Shown piece by piece: positions 1-7,861 of a stretch of 33,848 nt of DNA. The stretch's first letter is position 1. Each line of letters opens with the position of its first letter. The position numbers were made by a program, and so were the translations under genes. Origin of the DNA: Bacteroidales bacterium UBA1756 (lineage in GTDB: Bacteria > Bacteroidota > Bacteroidia > Bacteroidales > WCHB1-69); the NCBI GenBank assembly GCA_002314795.1, contig DCHI01000006.1, positions 1 to 33,848 of the forward strand. Reading direction: 5' to 3'. The notes under the pieces were generated by a model, which had not been told where the DNA came from, ran no database searches, and worked only from the letters and a program-made list of their open reading frames with translations.

Positions 1-56
1 AAAAAATTTCGTGCGGTAGCCGTGGAAAAAATTTGTTCAAACTCTTGGTAATTCAT
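1..56 (-). CDS. Start of a leftward gene, cut by the window edge
   Basis: An ATG on the minus strand at 56-54 opens a frame that stays open for 18 codons to the window edge, reading MNYQEFEQIFSTATARNF. A Bacteroidota-type -7 box on the same strand (147-140) lies about 85 nt upstream, which fits a gene divergent from vsr. The first residues vaguely recall the N-termini of Abi-like proteins of Bacteroidales, but 18 residues are too few to assign a family. I treat it as a probable gene start of unknown function. Confidence 0.35.
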   Translation of the reverse strand, partial: MNYQEFEQIFSTATARNF

Positions 57-74
57 AAAAAAAATGTAATTTTG
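45..74 (+). promoter_or_regulatory. Possible promoter, exact -33/-7 spacing
   Basis: TTG at 45-47 and TAATTTTG at 67-74 are separated by 19 bp, the spacing of the Bacteroidota primary sigma consensus (TTG-N19-TAnnTTTG). Transcription would start near 81 and run straight into the hairpin at 86-119 and its T-rich tail. The site overlaps the start and leader of the leftward gene, so it may be a chance match. Confidence 0.3.
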
Positions 75-85
75 CGGCGTTTATT

Positions 86-129
86 CCCGTTAGCCTCTGA
101 AGCATTTCAAGCTAACGGGTTTTGTTTTT
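86..129 (+). terminator. Hairpin with T-rich tail (terminator or attenuator)
   Basis: CCCGTTAGC (86-94) and GCTAACGGG (111-119) form a perfect 9-bp stem. A second inner pairing, TGAA/TTCA (98-101 and 106-109), lies within the loop. The tail at 120-129 is almost all T, so on the plus strand this has the form of an intrinsic terminator. Because the gene to the left is on the minus strand, the hairpin does not obviously end any visible plus-strand gene. It also lies in the leader of the leftward gene. Confidence 0.55.
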
Positions 130-139
130 CCAACGGCCG

Positions 140-147
140 CAAAGGTA
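140..147 (-). promoter_or_regulatory. -7 box of the leftward gene
   Basis: Read on the minus strand the sequence is TACCTTTG, matching TAnnTTTG. It is the mirror image of the vsr -7 box at 161-168, with 13 bp between the two. No TTG -33 element is seen at the expected distance. Confidence 0.45.
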
Positions 148-160
148 CTTAAAAAATTTC

Positions 161-168
161 TACCTTTG
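161..168 (+). promoter_or_regulatory. -7 box upstream of vsr
   Basis: TACCTTTG matches the Bacteroidota -7 consensus and lies 17 bp before the vsr ATG, giving a very short leader. There is no TTG at the -33 position. With the inverted copy at 140-147 it makes a symmetric divergent promoter on which two polymerases could not sit at once. Confidence 0.5.
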
Positions 169-185
169 CCCTCCAATTTTTTCCA

Positions 186-689
186 ATGGACATATTCGAT
201 AAGGAGAAACGGTCGGAGGTGATGTCGCACATACGCGGGCGCAATACGAAACCGGAAGTAAAACTTCGCAAGGCACTGTTTGCCAAAGGATTTCGCTATC
301 GCACCAACGTAAGCAAGTTGCCCGGGAAACCCGATATTGTACTTCGTAAGTACAAGTCGGTGATTTTTGTGAACGGCTGTTTCTGGCACGGGCACGAAGG
401 GTGCAAATACGCCACACGCCCGAAAAGCAACACCGAGTTCTGGGAGCACAAGATACGCACCAACCAACAGCGCGACCAACTGCAAACCCTTCAGTTGGAA
501 GCCAACGGATGGCACGTTCGCACCGTGTGGGAATGCGAAATCAACAACCGCCTTCGTTTTTCCGTTTTGGTGGAGGAGCTGTCGTCGGAACTGAAAACGC
601 AGCTGCGAACCTCAACGAAACTGAAGAATTACCGCTTCCCCACATACGAGGAGTCGCTTTGGAAAGTGGCCGAGCCTGACACGGAGTAG
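186..689 (+). CDS. vsr: Very short patch repair (Vsr) endonuclease
   Basis: Predicted strand-specific T:G mismatch nicking endonuclease. The family normally corrects deamination of 5-methylcytosine at the site of a partner Dcm-type methylase. The protein is 167 aa, close to the usual ~135-156 aa plus a short tail. Visible hallmarks are the N-terminal RSEVMSHIRGRNTKPE segment, the catalytic Asp50 in the LPGKPDIV motif, and the FVNGCFWHGHEGC block at 61-73. That block holds His68 and the probable zinc ligands Cys65, His70 and Cys73; the fourth ligand is Cys117 in WECE. No cytosine methyltransferase is visible in the window, so either its partner lies further left or the gene stands alone. It is convergent with the RhuM gene, whose stop is 14 bp away. 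Confidence 0.93.
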   Translation: MDIFDKEKRSEVMSHIRGRNTKPEVKLRKALFAKGFRYRTNVSKLPGKPDIVLRKYKSVIFVNGCFWHGHEGCKYATRPKSNTEFWEHKIRTNQQRDQLQTLQLEANGWHVRTVWECEINNRLRFSVLVEELSSELKTQLRTSTKLKNYRFPTYEESLWKVAEPDTE

Positions 690-703
690 GGGGTGAAATT
701 GCT

Positions 704-1744
704 CTATTTTGTTTTCTCCTCCAATTGTATAAATCGGTCAAAGTCACTTACATAAAGTTGATCTTGTACAATGCGGAATTTTTCAAATTCAGTTTCAGCT
801 TTTGCTTTAGCCATTTCTGCAGAAATCTTTCCAGCATCTTTCAAAATGTTGGGATTCCAAAGCGTTAAGAAACCATTAAGTCGAGTTTCCCAGTCTTCCA
901 TAGTCATAGGAATATGGCGCATCGCTTGAAGCTCAGCCAAATCCAAGTATGCAGAAACGATACGTTGCAACTGCTGTAATTCGATTTCCGAAAGGTAATT
1001 TTTAGCTATAGAGACATCATACTTGTGAATTTTACTACTTGGAGCACCCTCCCAACTGGTCAGTCCCATATTATCAGTAGAGGCATCAGCACGTTCGTAT
1101 ATCAATTCGGCAGCCGTGTGCTGGTGTATAGAAAAATGCAACTTATTCTGAACAGAAGCGAAAAACCTCTTCGTAGCAGTTGCATTCGGGTCATAGTCAA
1201 TACTGGTGGCATAAATGTCCGTAATCTTCTGATAGAATCTGCGCTCAGAAAGCCGTATTTCGCGAACCTTTTCTAATTGTTTTTCAAAATAGTCAATCGT
1301 GAGAATGGTTCCGCCATTTTTTAAACGTTCTTCATCCATCACCCACCCTTGTATGGTAAAATCCTTAACAATAGCATTAGCCCATTTGCGAAATTGGACG
1401 GCACGTTCGTTATTAACCTTAAATCCCACTGCAATAATCATTTGCAGGCTATAATGTTTCACTTCGCGCGACACTTGTCGAGAACCTTCGGTTTGAACTA
1501 TTCGGAAATTCCGAATAGTTGCCGTTTCTTCCAATTCATTGTCCAAATAAATTTTTTTAATATGTTCATTTATCGTGGAAAGTTCCACTCCATACAATTC
1601 CGCAATCAAGCGTTGTGTAAGCCAAATATTCTCATCTTGATACCGAAGTTCTATGCTATGAGGCTGCTCTCCGATAGTACTAACAAATACTAAGAATTCT
1701 GCAGCAGCATTTCGAATAGTGATTTCTGTTTTCTTTTTAACCAT
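704..1744 (-). CDS. rhuM: RhuM-family protein
   Basis: This 346-aa protein belongs to the virulence RhuM family (named after a Salmonella SPI-3 gene). The biochemical role of the family is unknown, although members are frequent in defence islands and mobile regions. The N-terminal third has a helix-turn-helix-like stretch (residues ~40-65, beginning WLTQRLIAELYGV) followed by the family-typical segments NELEETATIRNF, VKHYSLQMIIAVGF and RAVQFRKWAN. The C-terminal half is helical, with a charged Ala/Lys/Glu-rich tail. There is no signal peptide or membrane segment, so it should be cytoplasmic. The ATG at 1744 is preceded by a -7 box on the same strand. It is convergent with vsr and may belong to the same accessory island. 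Family assignment is firm; function is not. Confidence 0.88.
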   Translation of the reverse strand: MVKKKTEITIRNAAAEFLVFVSTIGEQPHSIELRYQDENIWLTQRLIAELYGVELSTINEHIKKIYLDNELEETATIRNFRIVQTEGSRQVSREVKHYSLQMIIAVGFKVNNERAVQFRKWANAIVKDFTIQGWVMDEERLKNGGTILTIDYFEKQLEKVREIRLSERRFYQKITDIYATSIDYDPNATATKRFFASVQNKLHFSIHQHTAAELIYERADASTDNMGLTSWEGAPSSKIHKYDVSIAKNYLSEIELQQLQRIVSAYLDLAELQAMRHIPMTMEDWETRLNGFLTLWNPNILKDAGKISAEMAKAKAETEFEKFRIVQDQLYVSDFDRFIQLEEKTK

Positions 1745-1768
1745 ACATCTTTAAGCTTCAAACGGCCG

Positions 1769-1776
1769 CAAAGATA
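1769..1776 (-). promoter_or_regulatory. -7 box upstream of rhuM
   Basis: On the minus strand the sequence is TATCTTTG, followed by CGGCCGTT, 24 bp before the rhuM ATG. The 14-nt stretch around it closely matches the minus-strand sequence at 131-147. No TTG is seen at the exact -33 position. Confidence 0.5.
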
Positions 1777-1902
1777 CTCAAATTTTTACTTTGGATCTGC
1801 ATAGTTCACGGAAATTCTTCATAAAAATTCTCATTAAAAATTAGGCAACATTCGCCCCCGTACTTTTGTAAAAGGCTGGCTCAAGGATTAAAAAAAATAT
1901 GC

Positions 1903-1910
1903 TATCTTTG
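1903..1910 (+). promoter_or_regulatory. -7 box upstream of the 1934-aa T9SS protein
   Basis: TATCTTTG followed by CGCG lies 33 bp before the ATG at 1944. The -33 region has no clear TTG. A second match, TACTTTTG, is at 1861-1868. The rest of the 1745-1943 intergenic stretch holds nothing else I recognise. Confidence 0.5.
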
Positions 1911-1943
1911 CGCGCTTTTTGTGCATAGTAAACCACACTGAAA

Positions 1944-4900
1944 ATGAGAAAGATTTTTACGACCATCTGTATGCTTTTTGTTGGCATTCTGAGCATTATG
2001 GCTCAGTGTTCTGTCGGCATTTCCGGACCTGAAGGAATCGTCTGTACCGGCGAGACCGTCACGCTAACAGCAAGTACGAACGGCCCCGACCCGGGTGCCT
2101 GCGCCTCGAGTGTCAATATCAGCAATACGACCACTACCGTCACGTGCGGCAGTTCAATCTGTTTTTACGACTCCGGCGGTCCAAGCGGCAGCTACGGCAC
2201 GAGCGAAAACTACGTTCACACGTTCACTTCAAGCAATGGAAGTCCCGTCACCATCACCTTTTTGTCGGGCGCCGGTGAATCTTGCTGCGACTACATCTAC
2301 GTTTACGATGGCGTGGGCACGGGTGGCACACAGTTACACTACGGTCTGCTCAGCACCGTAAACGGCGGCAACGTCACCTATACTTCCACTGGGAACAGTC
2401 TCACCGTCAAATTCACCTCCGACGGTAGCGTCGTCGGAGCAGGGTGGGAAGCTGTCATCTCGTGCGACGTCTGTAGCAGTTACACCTACACGTGGAGCAA
2501 TGGGGCGACAGGCCCATCCATCACTGTAAATCCCACGCAAGAAACCACCTATACCGTCACGGCTGCGTCCGAAGGGTGCTGCTCTGCAACGGCCTCCTTC
2601 ACGGTAAACCCCACCAACTGCGTCAACACGTGCAACGGTTTTGAGACAACCGCCGACCGCGCCGAATGGACCTTGGTGAACGGCACACAAACCAACCAGT
2701 GGGTGATGAGCACCGGTACCAACAACGGCGGTCAGTACTCTTTGTACGCTACCAGCTCACCAACCGCCAGCGTTCCAACGGCCTCCTACAACACCAGCTC
2801 AACCTCTAACGTGTGGGCCTACCGAATGATTGAATTTCCGGAATGCGACGAAGACTACGTCCTAAGCTTCGACTGGATTTGCTACGGCGAAAGTTGCTGC
2901 GACTACATCTACGCTTATATTGGAGATCCGGGCACCGTGACTGCGGGTTCTACTACCGCCCCAACAGGTGCAGTTCAATTCACTAATCCATTGAACAGTT
3001 CCACCAAATTCAATATGCAGTCTACGTGGCAGCATTTTGAAATCACATTGAGCAATGCAACCTATTCGGGACAAATCAAAAATCTCTATTTCTTATGGCA
3101 TAATGATGGTTCATCCGGGACAGCCCCCAGTGGCGGCATTGACAATGTTTGCATTCAATCGTGCGAGCCGTGCAACCAGCCCGTCGTGAACGTCACCCCC
3201 GAATCGGCGGTGATTTGTCAGGGACAAAGTGTCACGATGCAAGCCACCGTGTCGGGAGGCAGCGGAAGCGGTTATACTTACGAGTGGAGTCCTGCAACGG
3301 GCCTGAGTTCAACAACGACGGCTACGACAACGGCTACTCCGACCGCCACTACTACCTACTCTCTGCGTGTTACCGACGGCGCCGACTGTGCCAAGACCGT
3401 TCGTATTCCCGTCGAAATTTCGGCCACTACCCTCTCCATCACCCAGTCACCCACCGTTTACTGCCGCGGCACCGACCCAGTAACATTGACCGCCGTGCTC
3501 AACATTAGCGGTAGTTGCGATAGTTATACCTACCAATGGAGCAACGGAGCAACCGGAACAACCATCACGGATGTTCCGCAACAAACTACAACTTACACCG
3601 TTACCGCGACACCCGTCGGAGACGACTGCTGTCAGTTGACAGCCGAACTCACGGTAAACGTTGGCGATTGCAGTAACGAATGCAACGGTTTTGAAACGAC
3701 AGCCGACCGCGCCGAATGGACCTTGGTGAACGGCACACAAACCAACCAGTGGGTGATGAGCACCGGTACGAACAACGGTGGCCAGTACTCATTGTATGCC
3801 ACCAGCTCCCCAACCGCCAGCGTTCCACCGGCCTCCTACAACACCAGCTCAACCTCTAATGTGTGGGCTTACCGCACCATCGAGTTCGCTGAATGCGAAA
3901 CCGATTACGTTCTGAGTTTCGACTGGACGTGCTATGGTGAAAGTTGCTGCGACTACATCTACGTTTATATTGGAGATCCCGCCACCGTAACTGCAGGTTC
4001 TACCACCGCTCCGGCAGGCGCAGTTCAATTCACCAATCCATTGAACAGTTCCACCAAATTCAATATGCAGTCCACGTGGCAGCATTTTGAAATCACATTA
4101 AGCAATGCGACCTATTCCGGCCAAATCAAAAATCTCTATTTCTTATGGCATAATGATGGTTCTGCCGGAACAGCTCCCAGCGGCGGCATTGACAATGTTT
4201 GCATCTTAGGCTGCACTCCCTGCGACCAACCCGTTGTGAATGTGACACCCGAATCAGTAGCTATTTGTCAAGGCGAAAGTGCCACGCTAACAGCCACCGT
4301 GTCGGGAGGCAGCGGCAGCGGTTATACTTACGAGTGGAGTCCTGCAACGGGCCTGAGTTCAACAACGACGGCTACGACAACGGCCACTCCGACCTCCACT
4401 ACTACCTACGCTTTGCGTGTTACCGACGGCGCCGACTGTGCCAAGACCGTTCGCATTCCTGTCGAAATTTCGGGAACGACCCTCTCCATCACACAGTCTC
4501 CCTCCATCTATTGTCGTGGAACCGACCCACTCACATTGAATGCCGTACTTAACGTTGACGGAAGCTGCGAAAACTATACATATCTGTGGAGCACGGGAGC
4601 AACCGGCGACGTTGCGACGGACCTTCCCCAACAAGAAACCACCTACACCGTCACCGCAACTCCGGTTGGTGACGACTGCTGCCCATTGACCTCCTCCATC
4701 ACCGTGAGCGTTAACGACTGCAATAACGATTGCAGCGATTACGAAACAACCACAAGCCGCGCCGAATGGACCTTGGTGAATGGCTCGCAAACCAACCAAT
4801 GGGTGATAAACACCGGTACCAACAACGGCGGACAGTACTCAATGTACATCTCCAGTTCACCAACTGCCTCCGTTCCGGCGAACACCTATTCCAATATGAC

Positions 4901-7748
4901 CACCACCGTTTGGGCATACAAAGACATTGAGTTTGCCGAATGCGACGATGACTTCCAACTGAGTTTCGATTGGAAGTGCGGCGGAGAAAGCTCCTGCGAC
5001 TATTTTTCCGTTTTCATCGGCGCACCCGTCGATGTTGTAGCGGGAACCAGCACCCAGCCCGCCGGTTCCACTCGCATACTCAATCCTGATGCCACCTCAA
5101 CAACCTACCAGAACTATTTCAACACCTACGGGAATTACAATGGAAATTGGCATCACGTAGAAACCATTCTTGATGCTGAAACCTATTCAGGACAAATTGT
5201 CCGTCTCTATTTTATGTGGCACAACGATGGCTCCGTTCAGAACTATTGTCCCGCCGCCATTGACAATGTCTGCATCTTGGGTTGCGAACCTTGCAACCAA
5301 CCCGTTGTGACTGTAACTCCAGAGGCACCCGTTCTGTGTCAGGGAGCCAGCACAACCTTTACCGCGACGGCCACCGGAGGCAGCGGCAGCGGTTACACTT
5401 ACGAATGGAGTCCGGCAGAATCACTCGATGTGGCAACCGGCCCCACGGTGACGGCCTCTCCACAAGAGACTACAACCTACCGAGTACGCGTTACCGACAG
5501 CGAAGGATGCGCCAAGACGGTCCGCGTTACAGCCACCATCTCTGGTACTCGCCTCGATGTTACGGCAGATCCCGCCGGTTTCTGCATCGGACAAAACCAA
5601 CTCGTTACGGTGACCGCAGCACTTACGGTAGAAGGTTCCTGCAATAGCTACACCTATATGTGGAACACTGGCGCGACGGGAACCACGATTTCTGTTTCAC
5701 CCGAAGTAACTACCGAATACACGGTAACGGCCACTCCCAACGACCCGGCCTGCTGCGAATTGATTGCAAGTACAATCGTTGCTGTGATGGACTGCGAAGC
5801 GGACGGCTGTCCGAGCGTTACTCCTTCCGAGTTGGGTACGAACAACCCCGAAATTACGTTGGATTGTGCTACACAACAAGATGTTACACTTTGTGCCAAC
5901 GTTTTGGCAACCGCTGTGGAAGCCGATGACTATTTCGTTTTCTCCATTCCTTACAATCCTCCGTACGGCTTCACTGACGGAACACGAATCTTCGCTAACG
6001 CATACGATGACTCGTGGGGAGACATTGTATATCTACCTTTTACATTTTGCTACTATGGGAATACCTATTCTGAAATCACGCCAGGTGCAAACTCGTTAGC
6101 TACGTTTGATTCTTCCGTTGAACACAATCAACCTGGTACCTGCGCTTGGAGCTATGATGAATCCATTCCTGATGCCGCACTTGCAAGAAATACAATTTTT
6201 GCCGCCTATCGCGATGTCTATCCATTAAATGAATATTACAACCCCGTTACAGGTGATGCGGCAATATATGAAGGTGTGTTAGGAGAGTACCCGTGCCGAA
6301 GCTATGTACTCAGTTTCAACAACGTTCCTCTGTTCAGCTGTTATGACGTAAGAACCTTTACTTCTATGATTGTTTTGTACGAAGGTACCAATATTATAGA
6401 TATCTATTTGCGCGATGCGCCAACCTGTGCAAGTTGGAATAGCGGAAATGGGTTGATAGGTATTCAAAATGAGGATGGGACCCGCGGCATCACGCCTCCG
6501 GGTAGAAACACGGGACCGTGGACGGCACACGAAGAAGCTTGGCGCTTTATGCCGACCGGTCAGCCGAGCTACGATGTCACCTGGTACTTGGGAACCGACA
6601 CGTCTGCTACAACCGGCGTGGAATTGGGGCACGGCGACCTGCTCACCGTCTCTCCCGAAGAAACCACCTATTATACGGCACGCCTCCGCTACACCGCTTG
6701 CAACGGCGACCACTTTGACATCATCAACACCTGCCACGTAACAGTGAACAACGAGCGTCCTCCGCTTATCGTTACCGCCTCCAAAGACACCCTCTGTCCC
6801 GACGAACCGGTGACCATCTCTGCTATTTCCGAAGATGTTGTCTCCTACGAATGGAACACCGGTGACACTACCGCTTCTTTCACTATCGTACCTGACAGCG
6901 TCGTCACCACCTTCATCTGTACCACCACCTATCCCAATGGCTGTACTCGTACGGATAGCGTTACCGTTTACGCGGTCGCGACCATCGAAGAACCCACTTT
7001 CACAGTAGAACCCGCCGAAATTTGTGCCGGCGAACGTTCCACCATCACTTGCGAAATGGAGTACGCTACCTACCGTTGGAGCAACGGCGGCAATGGCCAA
7101 TCCATCACCGTTAGTCCTTCTACCACAACCACTTATTCGTTGACTGTTGCAGATGTCGTTGGCTGTTCCTCTTCCGCCGAAACGCAGGTTATCGTTCACC
7201 CCAATCCTACGGCTGCTTTTGCTCCCGGACAGTACCTTACTTTCTTGGAGGACGGCGTCGCCGACGTCCATTTCATTGACTACTCGGTGAATGCTGAAAC
7301 GTGGCTCTATAATTTTGGAGATCCCACTTCTGACAACAACACCTCTACCGATTCCGATCCCGACCACACCTACACGCAGTCTGGCATCTACCGTATCTCC
7401 TTGTTAGTCACCTCCGATTTCGGCTGTACCGACTCCACCAATCACGAAGTCTCCATCCAAAAACCGTTCTACTTCTACGTTCCCAATGCCTTCACTCCTG
7501 ACGTGAACGGAATCAACGAGTACTGGCTGCCTGTGGGCGAAGGAGTCAAGGAAGATGACTACGAATGTACGGTTTACGACCGCTTCGGACGTGTGGTCTT
7601 CCACACGAATTCACTCTATCAGCCGTGGAACGGCACGGACAACGGAGGGAAACTGCTTCCTGTAGGAAGTTACGTTTACTTCATTCGAACATTTACGATG
7701 GACCTCGTTCCCAAAGAGTTCATCGGTACGGTAACTATCATTCGATAA
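1944..7748 (+). CDS. Giant multidomain T9SS type B sorting-domain protein
   Basis: A 1934-aa secreted surface protein, probably an adhesin or matrix component. A signal peptide (residues 1-20, cleavage after SIMA) is followed by a first Ig-like fold split by a CUB domain (~57-174). Three tandem ~350-aa modules begin near residues 230, 580 and 930, each made of a jellyroll-like domain and two Ig-like domains. A beta-rich domain I do not recognise spans ~1283-1540. Then come Ig-like domains with WSNG/WNTG motifs, a PKD domain (~1750-1835), and a gliding-motility/CHU_C type sorting domain over the last ~90 residues, with the hallmarks PNAFTPDVNG, YDRFGRVVF and WNGTDNGG. It is rich in Thr, Ser and Cys doublets. 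No enzyme motif is seen. Export by the Sec pathway and then the type IX system is inferred from the terminal domain. A strong terminator follows. Confidence 0.9.
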   Translation: MRKIFTTICMLFVGILSIMAQCSVGISGPEGIVCTGETVTLTASTNGPDPGACASSVNISNTTTTVTCGSSICFYDSGGPSGSYGTSENYVHTFTSSNGSPVTITFLSGAGESCCDYIYVYDGVGTGGTQLHYGLLSTVNGGNVTYTSTGNSLTVKFTSDGSVVGAGWEAVISCDVCSSYTYTWSNGATGPSITVNPTQETTYTVTAASEGCCSATASFTVNPTNCVNTCNGFETTADRAEWTLVNGTQTNQWVMSTGTNNGGQYSLYATSSPTASVPTASYNTSSTSNVWAYRMIEFPECDEDYVLSFDWICYGESCCDYIYAYIGDPGTVTAGSTTAPTGAVQFTNPLNSSTKFNMQSTWQHFEITLSNATYSGQIKNLYFLWHNDGSSGTAPSGGIDNVCIQSCEPCNQPVVNVTPESAVICQGQSVTMQATVSGGSGSGYTYEWSPATGLSSTTTATTTATPTATTTYSLRVTDGADCAKTVRIPVEISATTLSITQSPTVYCRGTDPVTLTAVLNISGSCDSYTYQWSNGATGTTITDVPQQTTTYTVTATPVGDDCCQLTAELTVNVGDCSNECNGFETTADRAEWTLVNGTQTNQWVMSTGTNNGGQYSLYATSSPTASVPPASYNTSSTSNVWAYRTIEFAECETDYVLSFDWTCYGESCCDYIYVYIGDPATVTAGSTTAPAGAVQFTNPLNSSTKFNMQSTWQHFEITLSNATYSGQIKNLYFLWHNDGSAGTAPSGGIDNVCILGCTPCDQPVVNVTPESVAICQGESATLTATVSGGSGSGYTYEWSPATGLSSTTTATTTATPTSTTTYALRVTDGADCAKTVRIPVEISGTTLSITQSPSIYCRGTDPLTLNAVLNVDGSCENYTYLWSTGATGDVATDLPQQETTYTVTATPVGDDCCPLTSSITVSVNDCNNDCSDYETTTSRAEWTLVNGSQTNQWVINTGTNNGGQYSMYISSSPTASVPANTYSNMTTTVWAYKDIEFAECDDDFQLSFDWKCGGESSCDYFSVFIGAPVDVVAGTSTQPAGSTRILNPDATSTTYQNYFNTYGNYNGNWHHVETILDAETYSGQIVRLYFMWHNDGSVQNYCPAAIDNVCILGCEPCNQPVVTVTPEAPVLCQGASTTFTATATGGSGSGYTYEWSPAESLDVATGPTVTASPQETTTYRVRVTDSEGCAKTVRVTATISGTRLDVTADPAGFCIGQNQLVTVTAALTVEGSCNSYTYMWNTGATGTTISVSPEVTTEYTVTATPNDPACCELIASTIVAVMDCEADGCPSVTPSELGTNNPEITLDCATQQDVTLCANVLATAVEADDYFVFSIPYNPPYGFTDGTRIFANAYDDSWGDIVYLPFTFCYYGNTYSEITPGANSLATFDSSVEHNQPGTCAWSYDESIPDAALARNTIFAAYRDVYPLNEYYNPVTGDAAIYEGVLGEYPCRSYVLSFNNVPLFSCYDVRTFTSMIVLYEGTNIIDIYLRDAPTCASWNSGNGLIGIQNEDGTRGITPPGRNTGPWTAHEEAWRFMPTGQPSYDVTWYLGTDTSATTGVELGHGDLLTVSPEETTYYTARLRYTACNGDHFDIINTCHVTVNNERPPLIVTASKDTLCPDEPVTISAISEDVVSYEWNTGDTTASFTIVPDSVVTTFICTTTYPNGCTRTDSVTVYAVATIEEPTFTVEPAEICAGERSTITCEMEYATYRWSNGGNGQSITVSPSTTTTYSLTVADVVGCSSSAETQVIVHPNPTAAFAPGQYLTFLEDGVADVHFIDYSVNAETWLYNFGDPTSDNNTSTDSDPDHTYTQSGIYRISLLVTSDFGCTDSTNHEVSIQKPFYFYVPNAFTPDVNGINEYWLPVGEGVKEDDYECTVYDRFGRVVFHTNSLYQPWNGTDNGGKLLPVGSYVYFIRTFTMDLVPKEFIGTVTIIR
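2631..5791 (+). repeat. Three tandem ~1050-bp intragenic modules
   Basis: Modules start at 2631, 3681 and 4731, with an exact 1050-bp period between the first and second and between the second and third starts. The third runs to about 5791. The first two are nearly identical over long runs, for example 2700-2860 against 3750-3910 and 2985-3110 against 4035-4160. The third is more diverged and carries a different insert near 5100. All remain in frame. This points to recent duplication or gene conversion of modules one and two. Confidence 0.9.
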
Positions 7749-7770
7749 GAAAAAACAATTCATCAATAGA

Positions 7771-7806
7771 AGAAAGCGGTCTTAATTGAAGGCCGTTTTC
7801 TTTTTT
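7771..7806 (+). terminator. Intrinsic terminator after the 1934-aa gene
   Basis: AGAAAGCGGTCTT (7771-7783) pairs along its full 13 bp, with two G-T wobbles, with AAGGCCGTTTTCT (7789-7801) across a 5-nt loop. A run of T follows to 7806. It lies 22 bp after the stop codon. Confidence 0.85.
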
Positions 7807-7861
7807 ATATGAAAATGACAAAAGTTTCGTTATCTAACTTATCCTTCATATTATCATTATT

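Noticed and set aside
6279..7367. 362-codon open frame antisense to the giant T9SS gene
   Set aside because: It lies wholly opposite a well-supported coding region, is low-complexity Gly/Arg/Val-rich, and has no family features or promoter. It is a shadow of the Thr/Ser-rich coding strand.
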